A stretch of DNA of 64,000 nucleotides, taken from the NCBI RefSeq assembly GCF_014133895.1, contig NC_050731.1:62001-126000 (forward strand), in the 5' to 3' direction. The notes below the pieces were generated by a model, which was given only the letters and a program-made list of their open reading frames with translations, had not been told where the DNA came from and did not search any database. This stretch comes from Torulaspora globosa. Its lineage: Eukaryota > Ascomycota > Saccharomycetes > Saccharomycetales > Saccharomycetaceae. Positions within the stretch are counted from its first letter, which is position 1, and every line of letters starts with the position of its first letter. Position numbers and translations under genes: made by a program. Of the stretch, positions 1 through 8,855 are shown piece after piece.

Positions 1-1909
1 GAGGTAAGCTTGACAGCCGCATATTACTCAGAATATATGGCAAATCCAAGGTTACAATGACTGGAGATTGCACGTTTTTCATCTCGTTCTGCGAAGGATA
101 TGGACTTGAAGATACGCTTGAAGTATTGTGAGAAAATCCCATCGATGGACTCTTTGCATTGAATGAGAATCCCGACTTGTAAAAACTGGGTCGATCTCCG
201 GAATATGAAGACAACGTCGAATGGCTAATACCTTTTTTGAGACTATTCATGATTCCTGCATGATTTCCGATACTGCTGGTTAGGGGGCCCGCGCCAACCT
301 TTTGATTGATCGATTTTCGATCGTCATCTTGCACAGTAGGCTGATTTTGCTGCATTTCATATCCACCGCTGTTTTGATCGAGGAAAAGTAACCCGTTTCC
401 CTCAATGTCCCGCCAGCACGTCACGCATTTTGAGAGATTGTCCAAGATGGTGGGTTCCTGGGTAAGATCCCATCCGTTTATGCTATTATCCTTGTCAATG
501 TCAAAAATGAGCTTCTCATCCCACCACACCAAACCTAGCGTCTGCGTAGACTTGTGAAGAACATGTTTTGGAATATACTTGCGGGCCAAAGAGTATACAT
601 TCAAAGCCGCATCATTGGTCATTGGAGAAAGAGCCAGTATAGAGTTCAACACGTTCCTTTCATAAGATGGGCGAAATTTGAGCTTAGTTACCGGAAGACC
701 GGTGGTTATAGTGATCTCCGGTAGTGCTGCCAAATTCGTGTTCGCGTGGAGCGTCGATAAATGGGCTGTAGGGGCTGAATTCGGTGTATAGAAACTGCTC
801 ATATTGTCCCCTTGAAACCGATCGCCAACGTTCCATAGCGAGCATTTTCCATCTCTCCCTCCGGTGGCGATATATTCCAAGTTCGGATGCCAAGAGAGAC
901 AGAGTCCCGGGCCTGAATGCGCATTGATCCTTTTCTCAATCTGAGACGGTTGGCGTAAATCAAATGTCAGAAGTAATCCAGAATCGTGAATCGAAGCAAA
1001 CTTCAAACCGGCGTTGCTACCATTCCTGACATCCTGTTGACCGCCCGTAACGTAATTTTGGAACGGCATCCATTTGACGTCCCTCACGGAGTCGGAAGCG
1101 GTGTTGATATTTACATCGCAGCGCCGCGAGTTCTTGGTGCCGCTGGACCTGAGATCCCATATTTTGATGCTGCCATCCTGCCCCCCGCTGATCAGCAGGC
1201 TTGTTTGCGACGTGTTGAAATCGAAGCTGTTAACGGACCTCGTGTGGTCGGATAGCGTAGCGACGAGCGCGTCATCCGCGTCGGTCGTCCTGTTCACATC
1301 ATAGACCGAGATCACAGTTGAACTCCGGCAAACCGCAACGTAATTCTTGTGATTGTGGAACCCAGTCTTGACGTCCGCGATCGTGCTCAGTTTACTCTGT
1401 CTCGCTCTTTTCTTGAAATTCGGAGAGAACACGTTGCTGTGCCTATTGTTCACAGCCACGTAGTCATGCAGACACACCACCGAGCGGTCCTCTGGGCTGA
1501 ACCTGTAGTATCCCAAATGAGTCGTTCCCGCGCATATCAGCGCATTGCTGCTCGGATCGTTGATCTTGTCGATGCTCGACAGTTCCTTGCGCGCCTTGGA
1601 GCTGTACATGGGCCCTGAACACTTCGGAGCCACTGGATGGTTCCGTTTTCCCTCGGAGCCGGCCCTTTCCGCGGGCTGACTGTCGCTATGCAGCGATTCG
1701 CGCAAGCTGCCTTCGTTGAACGAGCTGCTATTGCTCAGCGAGTATCTTGACGTGGCTCTGGCCCTCGGAGAGCTTCCCATTGGCGAGATTTGCGTGCTCA
1801 CGGGATAGTGATGAATGCGGAACGACGACCGACTAAATGAGCTCGGTTTGAACTCGTTTCTGCCGAACGAAGTGGCAGTCTCGCCTTTCGCGACCGGCGG
1901 ATTGTACAT
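1..1909 (-). CDS. RTC1: RTC1, WD40 subunit of the SEA complex (5' part only)
   Basis: The ATG is at 1909 and the frame stays open to the left edge, giving 636 codons with the stop outside the window. S. cerevisiae Rtc1 is about twice as long. After a Ser-rich N-terminus, WD40 blades are readable, for example GGQDGSIKIWDLR near residue 243 and GGRDGKCSLWNVGD near residue 347. The family (WDR24 in animals) is part of the vacuole-associated SEACAT/GATOR2 assembly that controls TORC1 in response to amino acids; its C-terminal RING would lie outside the window. It is divergent from SWR1. The S. cerevisiae gene is YOL138C, which does not belong to the YDR/YHR blocks making up the rest of the window. 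Assigned from blade pattern and overall resemblance. Confidence 0.82.
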   Translation of the reverse strand, partial: MYNPPVAKGETATSFGRNEFKPSSFSRSSFRIHHYPVSTQISPMGSSPRARATSRYSLSNSSSFNEGSLRESLHSDSQPAERAGSEGKRNHPVAPKCSGPMYSSKARKELSSIDKINDPSSNALICAGTTHLGYYRFSPEDRSVVCLHDYVAVNNRHSNVFSPNFKKRARQSKLSTIADVKTGFHNHKNYVAVCRSSTVISVYDVNRTTDADDALVATLSDHTRSVNSFDFNTSQTSLLISGGQDGSIKIWDLRSSGTKNSRRCDVNINTASDSVRDVKWMPFQNYVTGGQQDVRNGSNAGLKFASIHDSGLLLTFDLRQPSQIEKRINAHSGPGLCLSWHPNLEYIATGGRDGKCSLWNVGDRFQGDNMSSFYTPNSAPTAHLSTLHANTNLAALPEITITTGLPVTKLKFRPSYERNVLNSILALSPMTNDAALNVYSLARKYIPKHVLHKSTQTLGLVWWDEKLIFDIDKDNSINGWDLTQEPTILDNLSKCVTCWRDIEGNGLLFLDQNSGGYEMQQNQPTVQDDDRKSINQKVGAGPLTSSIGNHAGIMNSLKKGISHSTLSSYSGDRPSFYKSGFSFNAKSPSMGFSHNTSSVSSSPYPSQNEMKNVQSPVIVTLDLPYILSNMRLSSLP

Positions 1910-2286
1910 GACCAACCACAGCAGCCCAGCACCCCGTTTGGCCCATCACCAACCGTGATCTACACCGCTTCTTCCAGCATATCCTGGTCGATTTGACTGC
2001 GATAGAGATTGGCGGTCACGTGCCCACAGCTTATTTTTTGAAGGTTTTTTTCGCCGCTTCCGCCCAGTTGGGTGGCGAGAGGCGAGAAGAAAACAAGGCT
2101 TTCTTGATTACGGAGTTCACTTGAAGAAGGAGCTTTGGAGGGTCGAAACAGGACAATTTTGGGTCGCTAGCCGGGTTTCGAGAGCGGTACTGTGTTGTCG
2201 AGGCAAGGAAGTTTATACTGGTGGACTCAGAATAGGCCGGAAGCGTGGTTAGGCGCTGAAATTTATGCAGTTTGTCTTGTTTTCCG
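1910..2286. promoter_or_regulatory. Divergent promoter between RTC1 and SWR1
   Basis: This 377 bp spacer separates two genes read outward. It holds a CACGTG palindrome at 2017-2022, a possible Cbf1-type site. I see no clear TATA box and no small gene. Confidence 0.5.
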
Positions 2287-5200
2287 ATGGTACACACGAC
2301 AACATCGAATGCTAAGAAGAAGGGTAGGTCGAGTAAGAAGGTTGAAAGACTGGCACAGTTGAGATTTGACTATGAGCTGCTGACGAACGAGCTTTTCCAT
2401 CTGAAAGAGTTCATGTCGCTGGTGGAGTTTGATCCGAGCTACGAGAACGAGAGTGAGAGTTATCGGCGGTTTTTGGTCGAAGATGGAGTGTCGCTGGGGT
2501 CATTTGAGGACGGGGAGACGGGCGAGGCGGGCAACGGGCGCGTACGAAGGCGGCAGTTGAGAGCGAGTACGACTCCGGCAGCGAACGAGGACGCCAACGG
2601 TACCGTTTGGGCGGAAGTGGAGCCGGTGGTGAGAGCTAAGTACGGCGAGTTGAAACAGGCGTTGCGGGCTGGGCATGTCAAGCGCGACCAGGTGCCGATG
2701 AAGCGCCCCAGGGTCCCGAAACTGGCCGGCAAGAGGGGCAGCAAGCTGCCCTCTCCGGTCAGCAACGGGTCGTCGGCGCTGTCTTCGTCGCAGAAGCACG
2801 GCGATCGCGCAAGATCAGAGCTGGGACCGGACTCCCGGGAGGATTCCTTCGATGACGAGGTTTACTACGGGCAGAATGTCGAAGAGGACTACTACTTCAC
2901 CACTTCGTCGGAGGACGAGCCGGAGAGCAGGCGACAGCATCAAAGGAAAAGACCACGCATTAACTTGGTAGTCAACCCGCCAAGACAGACGGTGACGAAT
3001 CCATTGCATGTAAATAAACCGCAATTCACAAACCTGCATGAGTACATAAACTCTTTCAAATCGATGGACGAAGACATGTCGATTGAGGAGTACGAGCATT
3101 ACATCCAAGAGCAGAAGAAGGTGGTGGCAGCGATACGAAGGGGCTTGGAGAGTGGGGCCCTGAGGTACGACCCCGATACGGATTCTGTGCAGCCTATCAC
3201 CACGAAAGAAGCTCGACTAACTCAATCGCATAGACCAGAGCCGATAACCTACCTTTACAAGCAGCAAAATCTGCAAACTTTCCAGGACTACCTGTTGAAC
3301 CATGGGATTTTCATGAGCAGACTATTTCAGAACAACAGGAAGGCTCGGATCGCCAGAGCTAGAAAAGTTTCCTTTATGATCGAACAGCATTTCAAGCATA
3401 TTGCTGGCGCAGAGGAGCGGAGGGCCAAAGAAGAGGAAAAACACAAGAGGAACTTGGCGAGAGCGGCTATGCAGGCTGTTAAAAAACGATGGACTCTGGC
3501 TGAAAAAGCATATAGAGTTCTCCTCAAAGATGAGGAGGAGCACCTTAAGAGAATTAAGGGTAAAGAACACCTTTCCAAGATGTTGGAACAAAGCACCCAA
3601 CTCCTTGAAGCTCAACTGACTCATAAAGGAGACGAGAGCGAAAGCAGTGATAGAGATAGTGACAATGAGAGTGACATTGAAGATAGCTCTGGTTCGGAAA
3701 ATGATGACGATTTGTTGACTAGTTCTTCCGAAGAGGAAGATATCAGTGAAGAACGAGAGATAAAATCTGACCGCAAACCTGTTGAAGATGAGAATCTCAC
3801 AGAGGAGGAACTAAAAATGAAGTACGCCAACATTGACGAAGCCGTGGCGGTTCAAGACGAGAGGCAGATGGGTGACAGCCATTCATCGGATGACAACCTA
3901 TCTGTAACAACGGAGCAGTCGTCGGAGGAATTATCTGAGGAGGAGGAGACTGGCCTCGTTTCAGACGCAAGTAATAAAAGTCTCGGTCTAAGTCTTTTGC
4001 TAGAGCAAGGTTATGGTAATGATGATGATGTTGACGACAGCGATGAGAGTGTAAAATACGAATCGGATCAATCTTTCAAAGAGGATGTCACACATGAGAA
4101 TCAGGAGGATGAGATGGAGGTGGAGAAAAAATCTGATTTGGTCCTTCCGAATGGTGAAGTTGGGCGGATGCCTGACCACACCTCAGAAAATGCTAGGGAT
4201 ATGGATTCCTCAAATGAGATGGGAAAGTCCGAGGCGGACCCCTACTCAGTGGAGGATGTACCTGTTCCTCAGCTTTTACGTGGTACCCTTCGAACTTATC
4301 AGAAACAGGGTCTCAATTGGCTGGCCTCACTGTACAATAATGGCACTAACGGTATTCTCGCAGATGAAATGGGACTCGGTAAAACCATTCAGACAATTTC
4401 TTTATTGGCTTACCTTGCATGTGAGAAGCATAACTGGGGACCGCATTTGATTGTGGTACCGACATCGGTGTTACTGAACTGGGAGATGGAGCTGAAAAGA
4501 TTCGCACCAGGCTTCAAGGTCTTGACATACTACGGATCTCCTCAGCAGCGTAAGGAGAAACGGAGGGGCTGGAATAAGCCCGACGCTTTTCACATTTGCA
4601 TCGTGTCATATCAACTTATCGTGCAGGATCAAAACTCTTTCAAGAGGAAAAGGTGGGAGTATATGATTTTGGATGAGGCCCACAACATCAAGAATTTCAG
4701 ATCAACGAGATGGCAAGCTTTGCTTAATTTCAATACACAGAGAAGATTACTGCTGACTGGTACTCCTCTGCAAAACAACATTGCTGAGCTTTGGTCATTG
4801 TTGTACTTCTTGATGCCTCAAACTGTCACAGCCGGACAGGAAGTTACCGGATTCGCTGATTTAGATGCATTTCAACAGTGGTTCGGGAAACCAGTGGACA
4901 AGCTAATCGAAACAGGACAAAATTATCAACACGATGCAGAAACCAAGAAGACGGTTACCAAACTGCATCAAGTTCTACGGCCGTACTTGCTGAGAAGATT
5001 GAAAGCAGATGTTGAGAAGCAAATGCCAGCAAAGCATGAGCATATAGTCTACTGCCGTCTTTCCAAAAGGCAAAGATTTCTCTACGACGATTTCATGTCC
5101 CGGGCGCAGACAAAGGCAACTTTGGCTAGTGGCAATTTCATGTCTATCGTCAACTGCCTGATGCAGTTGAGGAAAGTCTGTAATCATCCAGATCTTTTTG

Positions 5201-6747
5201 AGGTCAGACCGATTCTTACCTCGTTTTGCAGCGAGAGTTCCGTTATTCAGAACTACGTGAGCACGGATCAGTTTGTACATGATCTGGTGAATCATGAACA
5301 ATACAAGAATAAGGTAGGCTTGGATACGATGAACCTTGTGTTTACAGGAAACGATCTGGAATCGACAACCCATACTTCGCGGGCCACCAGCAAACTGCAG
5401 TGTGTTGCAGAGTTCATAGAGCAAATCGATGAACTGCGGCAGCAAGAGATGTCGAGCGATAGCAAGGAGTCAGACGAAATCCCTCCGAACTTCCGAAATG
5501 CCACAGAATTCTTTAAGCGCTTAGGTATGAAGCGTTTGCAGGAGACCGTTGATAACGTAGAATCCATACGCCACATCAACAGGTTGCGTTGCGACAGAAA
5601 ACCAATGTATGGCACGAATGCTTTCAAGCTTCTAACAATTGAGCGCGATCGAAGCAACGACACCGACAGTCTGCGGACCTGCACACAACCATTGCAGAAA
5701 AAGTTCGACATTTACAAAGATATTATAGAGAAGTATGCGGTGATAACACCGAACGCTGTGACCCTGGATACGCGGTATTTGACATTGGGCCTCAACGACG
5801 AAAGTCCACTGGACGAAAATACAAGAAACTTCGTCATGAGCAACTTTCAAAACATGAAAAATCCATTGCACCATCTGCAAACCAAGCTGACTGTAGCATT
5901 TCCCGACAAGTCGTTGTTACAGTACGATTGTGGTAAGCTACAGAAACTCGCAGAACTTTTGCAGGAGCTGAAGGACAACGGACACAGAGCGCTGATATTT
6001 ACGCAGATGACTAAAGTGCTTGACATCCTGGAGCAATTCCTGAATTACCACGGATATCTCTACATGCGTCTAGATGGTGCGACGAAGATCGAAGATCGTC
6101 AAATTCTAACTGAGAGATTTAACAGCGATCCCCGAATCACAGTTTTCATTCTGTCGAGTAGATCTGGAGGGCTCGGAATCAACCTAACGGGTGCGGACAC
6201 GGTGATTTTCTATGATTCAGACTGGAACCCTGCTATGGACAAGCAATGCCAGGACCGTTGTCACAGAATTGGGCAGACCAGGGACGTTCACATCTACAGA
6301 TTTGTCAGCGAACACACAATCGAAAGTAACATCCTCAAGAAGGCCAACCAGAAGAGGCATCTCGACAACGTCGTCATCCAAGAAGGTGATTTCACAACGG
6401 ACTATTTCACAAAGCTCTCGGTTAAGGATCTTCTGGGTTCCGAAGTGACGGGCGGCCTCAAAGTCGACGACCAGCCTCTTCTGCAGGCGGACTCGGAACC
6501 AACCAAAGATCCGCGAAGTCTAGAGAAACTGCTTGCACAGGCAGAGGACGAAGACGATGTAATGGCGGCCAATTTGGCCATGAAAGAAGTAGAAGTCGAT
6601 AACAACGACTTCACGGATCAGAATCCCTCCAGCGAGCAGCAAGCTTCAGCCGCAGAAGGTACTCCCCAACCGTACGATGAATACGAAGGCACAAATCACG
6701 TAGAAGAATACATGCTCCGGTTCATAGCCAATGGCTATTACTACTGA
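2287..6747 (+). CDS. SWR1: SWR1, ATPase of the histone H2A.Z exchange complex
   Basis: Swr1 is the INO80-family Snf2 ATPase that swaps H2A for H2A.Z in nucleosomes. The protein is 1486 aa (S. cerevisiae about 1514). The N-terminus has an HSA-like basic helical region near residues 330-440 and long acidic Glu/Asp/Ser stretches (about 450-650). The first helicase lobe has DEMGLGKTIQT near residue 691 and DEAHNIKN near 795. A long insertion then separates it from lobe two, which has FTQMTKVLDIL near 1240 and CHRIGQTRDVH near 1325. That split ATPase is typical of Swr1/Ino80. The open frame begins at a TTG (2272); ATG 2287 is taken as the start. Divergent from RTC1. Confidence 0.97.
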   Translation: MVHTTTSNAKKKGRSSKKVERLAQLRFDYELLTNELFHLKEFMSLVEFDPSYENESESYRRFLVEDGVSLGSFEDGETGEAGNGRVRRRQLRASTTPAANEDANGTVWAEVEPVVRAKYGELKQALRAGHVKRDQVPMKRPRVPKLAGKRGSKLPSPVSNGSSALSSSQKHGDRARSELGPDSREDSFDDEVYYGQNVEEDYYFTTSSEDEPESRRQHQRKRPRINLVVNPPRQTVTNPLHVNKPQFTNLHEYINSFKSMDEDMSIEEYEHYIQEQKKVVAAIRRGLESGALRYDPDTDSVQPITTKEARLTQSHRPEPITYLYKQQNLQTFQDYLLNHGIFMSRLFQNNRKARIARARKVSFMIEQHFKHIAGAEERRAKEEEKHKRNLARAAMQAVKKRWTLAEKAYRVLLKDEEEHLKRIKGKEHLSKMLEQSTQLLEAQLTHKGDESESSDRDSDNESDIEDSSGSENDDDLLTSSSEEEDISEEREIKSDRKPVEDENLTEEELKMKYANIDEAVAVQDERQMGDSHSSDDNLSVTTEQSSEELSEEEETGLVSDASNKSLGLSLLLEQGYGNDDDVDDSDESVKYESDQSFKEDVTHENQEDEMEVEKKSDLVLPNGEVGRMPDHTSENARDMDSSNEMGKSEADPYSVEDVPVPQLLRGTLRTYQKQGLNWLASLYNNGTNGILADEMGLGKTIQTISLLAYLACEKHNWGPHLIVVPTSVLLNWEMELKRFAPGFKVLTYYGSPQQRKEKRRGWNKPDAFHICIVSYQLIVQDQNSFKRKRWEYMILDEAHNIKNFRSTRWQALLNFNTQRRLLLTGTPLQNNIAELWSLLYFLMPQTVTAGQEVTGFADLDAFQQWFGKPVDKLIETGQNYQHDAETKKTVTKLHQVLRPYLLRRLKADVEKQMPAKHEHIVYCRLSKRQRFLYDDFMSRAQTKATLASGNFMSIVNCLMQLRKVCNHPDLFEVRPILTSFCSESSVIQNYVSTDQFVHDLVNHEQYKNKVGLDTMNLVFTGNDLESTTHTSRATSKLQCVAEFIEQIDELRQQEMSSDSKESDEIPPNFRNATEFFKRLGMKRLQETVDNVESIRHINRLRCDRKPMYGTNAFKLLTIERDRSNDTDSLRTCTQPLQKKFDIYKDIIEKYAVITPNAVTLDTRYLTLGLNDESPLDENTRNFVMSNFQNMKNPLHHLQTKLTVAFPDKSLLQYDCGKLQKLAELLQELKDNGHRALIFTQMTKVLDILEQFLNYHGYLYMRLDGATKIEDRQILTERFNSDPRITVFILSSRSGGLGINLTGADTVIFYDSDWNPAMDKQCQDRCHRIGQTRDVHIYRFVSEHTIESNILKKANQKRHLDNVVIQEGDFTTDYFTKLSVKDLLGSEVTGGLKVDDQPLLQADSEPTKDPRSLEKLLAQAEDEDDVMAANLAMKEVEVDNNDFTDQNPSSEQQASAAEGTPQPYDEYEGTNHVEEYMLRFIANGYYY

Positions 6748-7156
6748 GGCATATGATCCGGTAAATAGATATTACAGACACTTCCAATCCTTTTTTATTG
6801 ATGGCGTCACGAATTAGTGTCGCTGTCGCATCTTCCCTCGAGCCGGGTAGCTGTCTCAATTTGGCCCTCTAAATGGATTTTCCAAAATTGGGCCAAATGT
6901 CCAAACTGGGTCATGTTCGTTAAGTACTGCTGTCATTTGCTTCTGAAAAAATGGAAGACAGTAAAGGAAACTACCCCTAGTTAAGCGAGGAATTGCAAAC
7001 AACGACGTCTACTTGCTATTGCTGATCACCGCTGCTAATTTTCAACCCTTGGGTTGATGTATATAAGGGGTGCTCTGGCATGGAAACACCGTAACTCGTA
7101 GCCTAAATCTCAAGATCACCAGAGAAAACAATAAATATAGAGAAAAAGAACTAATA
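6748..7156. promoter_or_regulatory. RTC3 promoter with TATA box and STRE elements
   Basis: The spacer holds a TATA box, TATATAAG, at 7060-7067, about 90 bp before the RTC3 ATG. Two stress-response elements are visible: CCCCT at 6974-6978 and AGGGG at 7066-7070. This fits the Msn2/4-driven stress induction known for RTC3 in S. cerevisiae. A four-codon ORF at 7080-7094 starts only about 13 bp after the TATA box and is probably upstream of the transcript start. Confidence 0.6.
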
Positions 7157-7477
7157 ATGTCGAGTGCTGTTAAATATTTTTACAAGGGCAAAGAAACTGA
7201 TTTGATCGTTTTTGTCACGTCTGTGGATGAAGTTAAGGAATATCTGAAGGATCCTAGTATTGGAAAGCTTTCTGAAGTTGTTGAAGTGTTCCAGGTTTTC
7301 ACCAACAATGCGGGCGAAGGTGCTGAAGGCGAACTAGGCGAAGCCTCCAAATCGCAACTAGCCAATGAGTTTGGAAAGGATAAGAAAGTCGAAGAAATCA
7401 TCGATATTATCCTGAAAAACGGAGAGCCAAACGCCAAAGTGGATACCATTGAGGATCGCAGGGACTTCATTGTGTAA
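7157..7477 (+). CDS. RTC3: RTC3, SBDS-like domain stress protein
   Basis: A 106 aa protein made almost entirely of one SBDS/Shwachman-type N-terminal domain ([49 protein letters not shown]). It matches S. cerevisiae Rtc3 (YHR087W, 111 aa) in length and sequence. Rtc3 is an abundant stress-induced protein linked to RNA metabolism, with an uncertain molecular role. The reading frame extends upstream only through a GTG, so the ATG at 7157 is used; its context is good (A at -3). The 3' end lacks the poorly conserved tail of the S. cerevisiae protein. Transcribed in the same direction as RPF1, 207 bp upstream of it. Confidence 0.93.
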   Translation: MSSAVKYFYKGKETDLIVFVTSVDEVKEYLKDPSIGKLSEVVEVFQVFTNNAGEGAEGELGEASKSQLANEFGKDKKVEEIIDIILKNGEPNAKVDTIEDRRDFIV

Positions 7478-7565
7478 TAATTATCTATCACGAATATAAT
7501 CTTTAATGATGACTGCATTTTGTGTCGCTGACGCCGGAATCTAGATCGCTCGATACGGAGGTTGG

Positions 7566-7591
7566 TGAAATTTTCAAATCGATGCGATGAG
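7566..7591 (+). promoter_or_regulatory. RRPE-like and PAC elements upstream of RPF1
   Basis: TGAAATTTTCA at 7566-7576 resembles the rRNA-processing element (RRPE). GCGATGAG at 7584-7591 is an exact PAC core. The pair, about 100 bp before the RPF1 ATG, is the usual signature of the yeast ribosome-biogenesis regulon. Confidence 0.65.
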
Positions 7592-7684
7592 CTTGAAGAG
7601 TACCAGCTAGAAGAAGATGAACGTGGCAGAAAGCCGTTTGGATAACGTGTGTACAGGCTACTAGAGGTCTAGATAGAGTTCGAA

Positions 7685-8566
7685 ATGGCGGCGGAAGAGT
7701 TTAACATCAAAAACAAGCAGAAGAGGCAGCAGCTCTTTGCCGAGCTGAAAGATGAGAAAAACAAAGAGCGTCACAAGATGAGAAGAGAAAGAGCTAAGCA
7801 GGAAAGGGATGATGCCGAAGCAAAGAGTAAGAGATTAGCAGAGAACGTGCCCAACACGATAGAAAACATGAGAGTTTACGATGAGACGATAGGCCACGAA
7901 GCTGAAGGCGATGAAGAGGATCTAGCACGATTTTTCAATACCAAGGGAGAGCCACCAAAGATTCTACTGACGACCAACGTGAACGCCAAGAAGAAGGCTT
8001 ATGAGTTCGCCAACGTGCTGATTGAGGTTCTGCCCAATGTCACATTTATCAAGCGGAAATTTGGTTATAAGCTGAAGGAGATCGTCGATATCTGCAGCAA
8101 GAGAGGCTTCACGGACCTAGTGATAATCAACGAGGACAAGAAAAAAGTCACGGGGCTCACCTTCATACATCTGCCGGAGGGGCCATCGTTCTATTTCAAA
8201 ATAAGCTCCTACGTCGAGGGCAAGAAGATTGTCGGACACGGCAGGCCCACCAGCCACATACCAGAACTTATCCTCAACAACTTCCAGACAGGGCTCGGCA
8301 AAACCGTTGGCAGGCTGTTCCAGTCGATATTCCCCAAGAACCCGGACTTCGAGGGCAGACAAGTGATAACTCTGCACAACCAGCGAGACTACATTTTCTT
8401 CAGAAGGCATCGTTACGTTTTCAGAAACGAGGAAAAGGTCGGCTTGCAGGAGCTCGGACCTCAATTTACACTCAAATTAAAGAGACTGCAGAGGGGAATC
8501 AAAGAGGAAACAGAATGGGAACACAGGCCAGAGATGGACAAGGAAAAGAAGAAGTTTTACTTGTAA
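7685..8566 (+). CDS. RPF1: RPF1, Brix-domain 60S ribosome assembly factor
   Basis: Rpf1 is a nucleolar Brix/IMP4 family protein required for 27S pre-rRNA processing and 60S maturation. The 293 aa length is close to the S. cerevisiae protein (YHR088W, 295 aa). A basic, charged coiled N-terminus (to about residue 80) is followed by the Brix fold, starting near PPKILLTTNV (about residue 94), with GHGRPTSHIPELILNNF in the middle and DYIFFRRHRYVF near residue 237. The ATG at 7685 is the first in frame. The promoter has PAC and RRPE-like elements. It follows RTC3, as YHR088W follows YHR087W. Confidence 0.97.
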   Translation: MAAEEFNIKNKQKRQQLFAELKDEKNKERHKMRRERAKQERDDAEAKSKRLAENVPNTIENMRVYDETIGHEAEGDEEDLARFFNTKGEPPKILLTTNVNAKKKAYEFANVLIEVLPNVTFIKRKFGYKLKEIVDICSKRGFTDLVIINEDKKKVTGLTFIHLPEGPSFYFKISSYVEGKKIVGHGRPTSHIPELILNNFQTGLGKTVGRLFQSIFPKNPDFEGRQVITLHNQRDYIFFRRHRYVFRNEEKVGLQELGPQFTLKLKRLQRGIKEETEWEHRPEMDKEKKKFYL

Positions 8567-8855
8567 TATTGAAGTCTTAAATACATCTTCATATTTCTCG
8601 CTTAGTACGATAAGGGGACTTTTTTTTTTTTCGCTGCCCCAGACCCCCATAAAGGTGGCGAAAGAATTCAAGTCAGTAAACAATCCATACATACTGGGCA
8701 AAGTTGAGACGATAAGTGATTCGGCTAGGTTTGGACAAGCTATCGGGTTGATTCAACATTGCTATTGGAGCTGTTTTTCTCGAACAATCTGGTGAAACTT
8801 TGCAATTGGTTTGGCAAGATAGAAGTATCCGAGGGACCGTGTTTTTACATGTATT

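Noticed and set aside
2272..2286. Extension of SWR1 to a TTG five codons upstream
   Set aside because: TTG is not a normal yeast start; the ATG at 2287 is immediately downstream. The same reasoning was applied to RTC3, MRPS28, the MATE gene, ArgRS, HXT-A, HXT-C, MRP1 and SFB3.
4975..5711. Antisense open frames of 139-156 codons inside SWR1
   Set aside because: They overlap conserved Swr1 coding sequence completely and resemble no protein.
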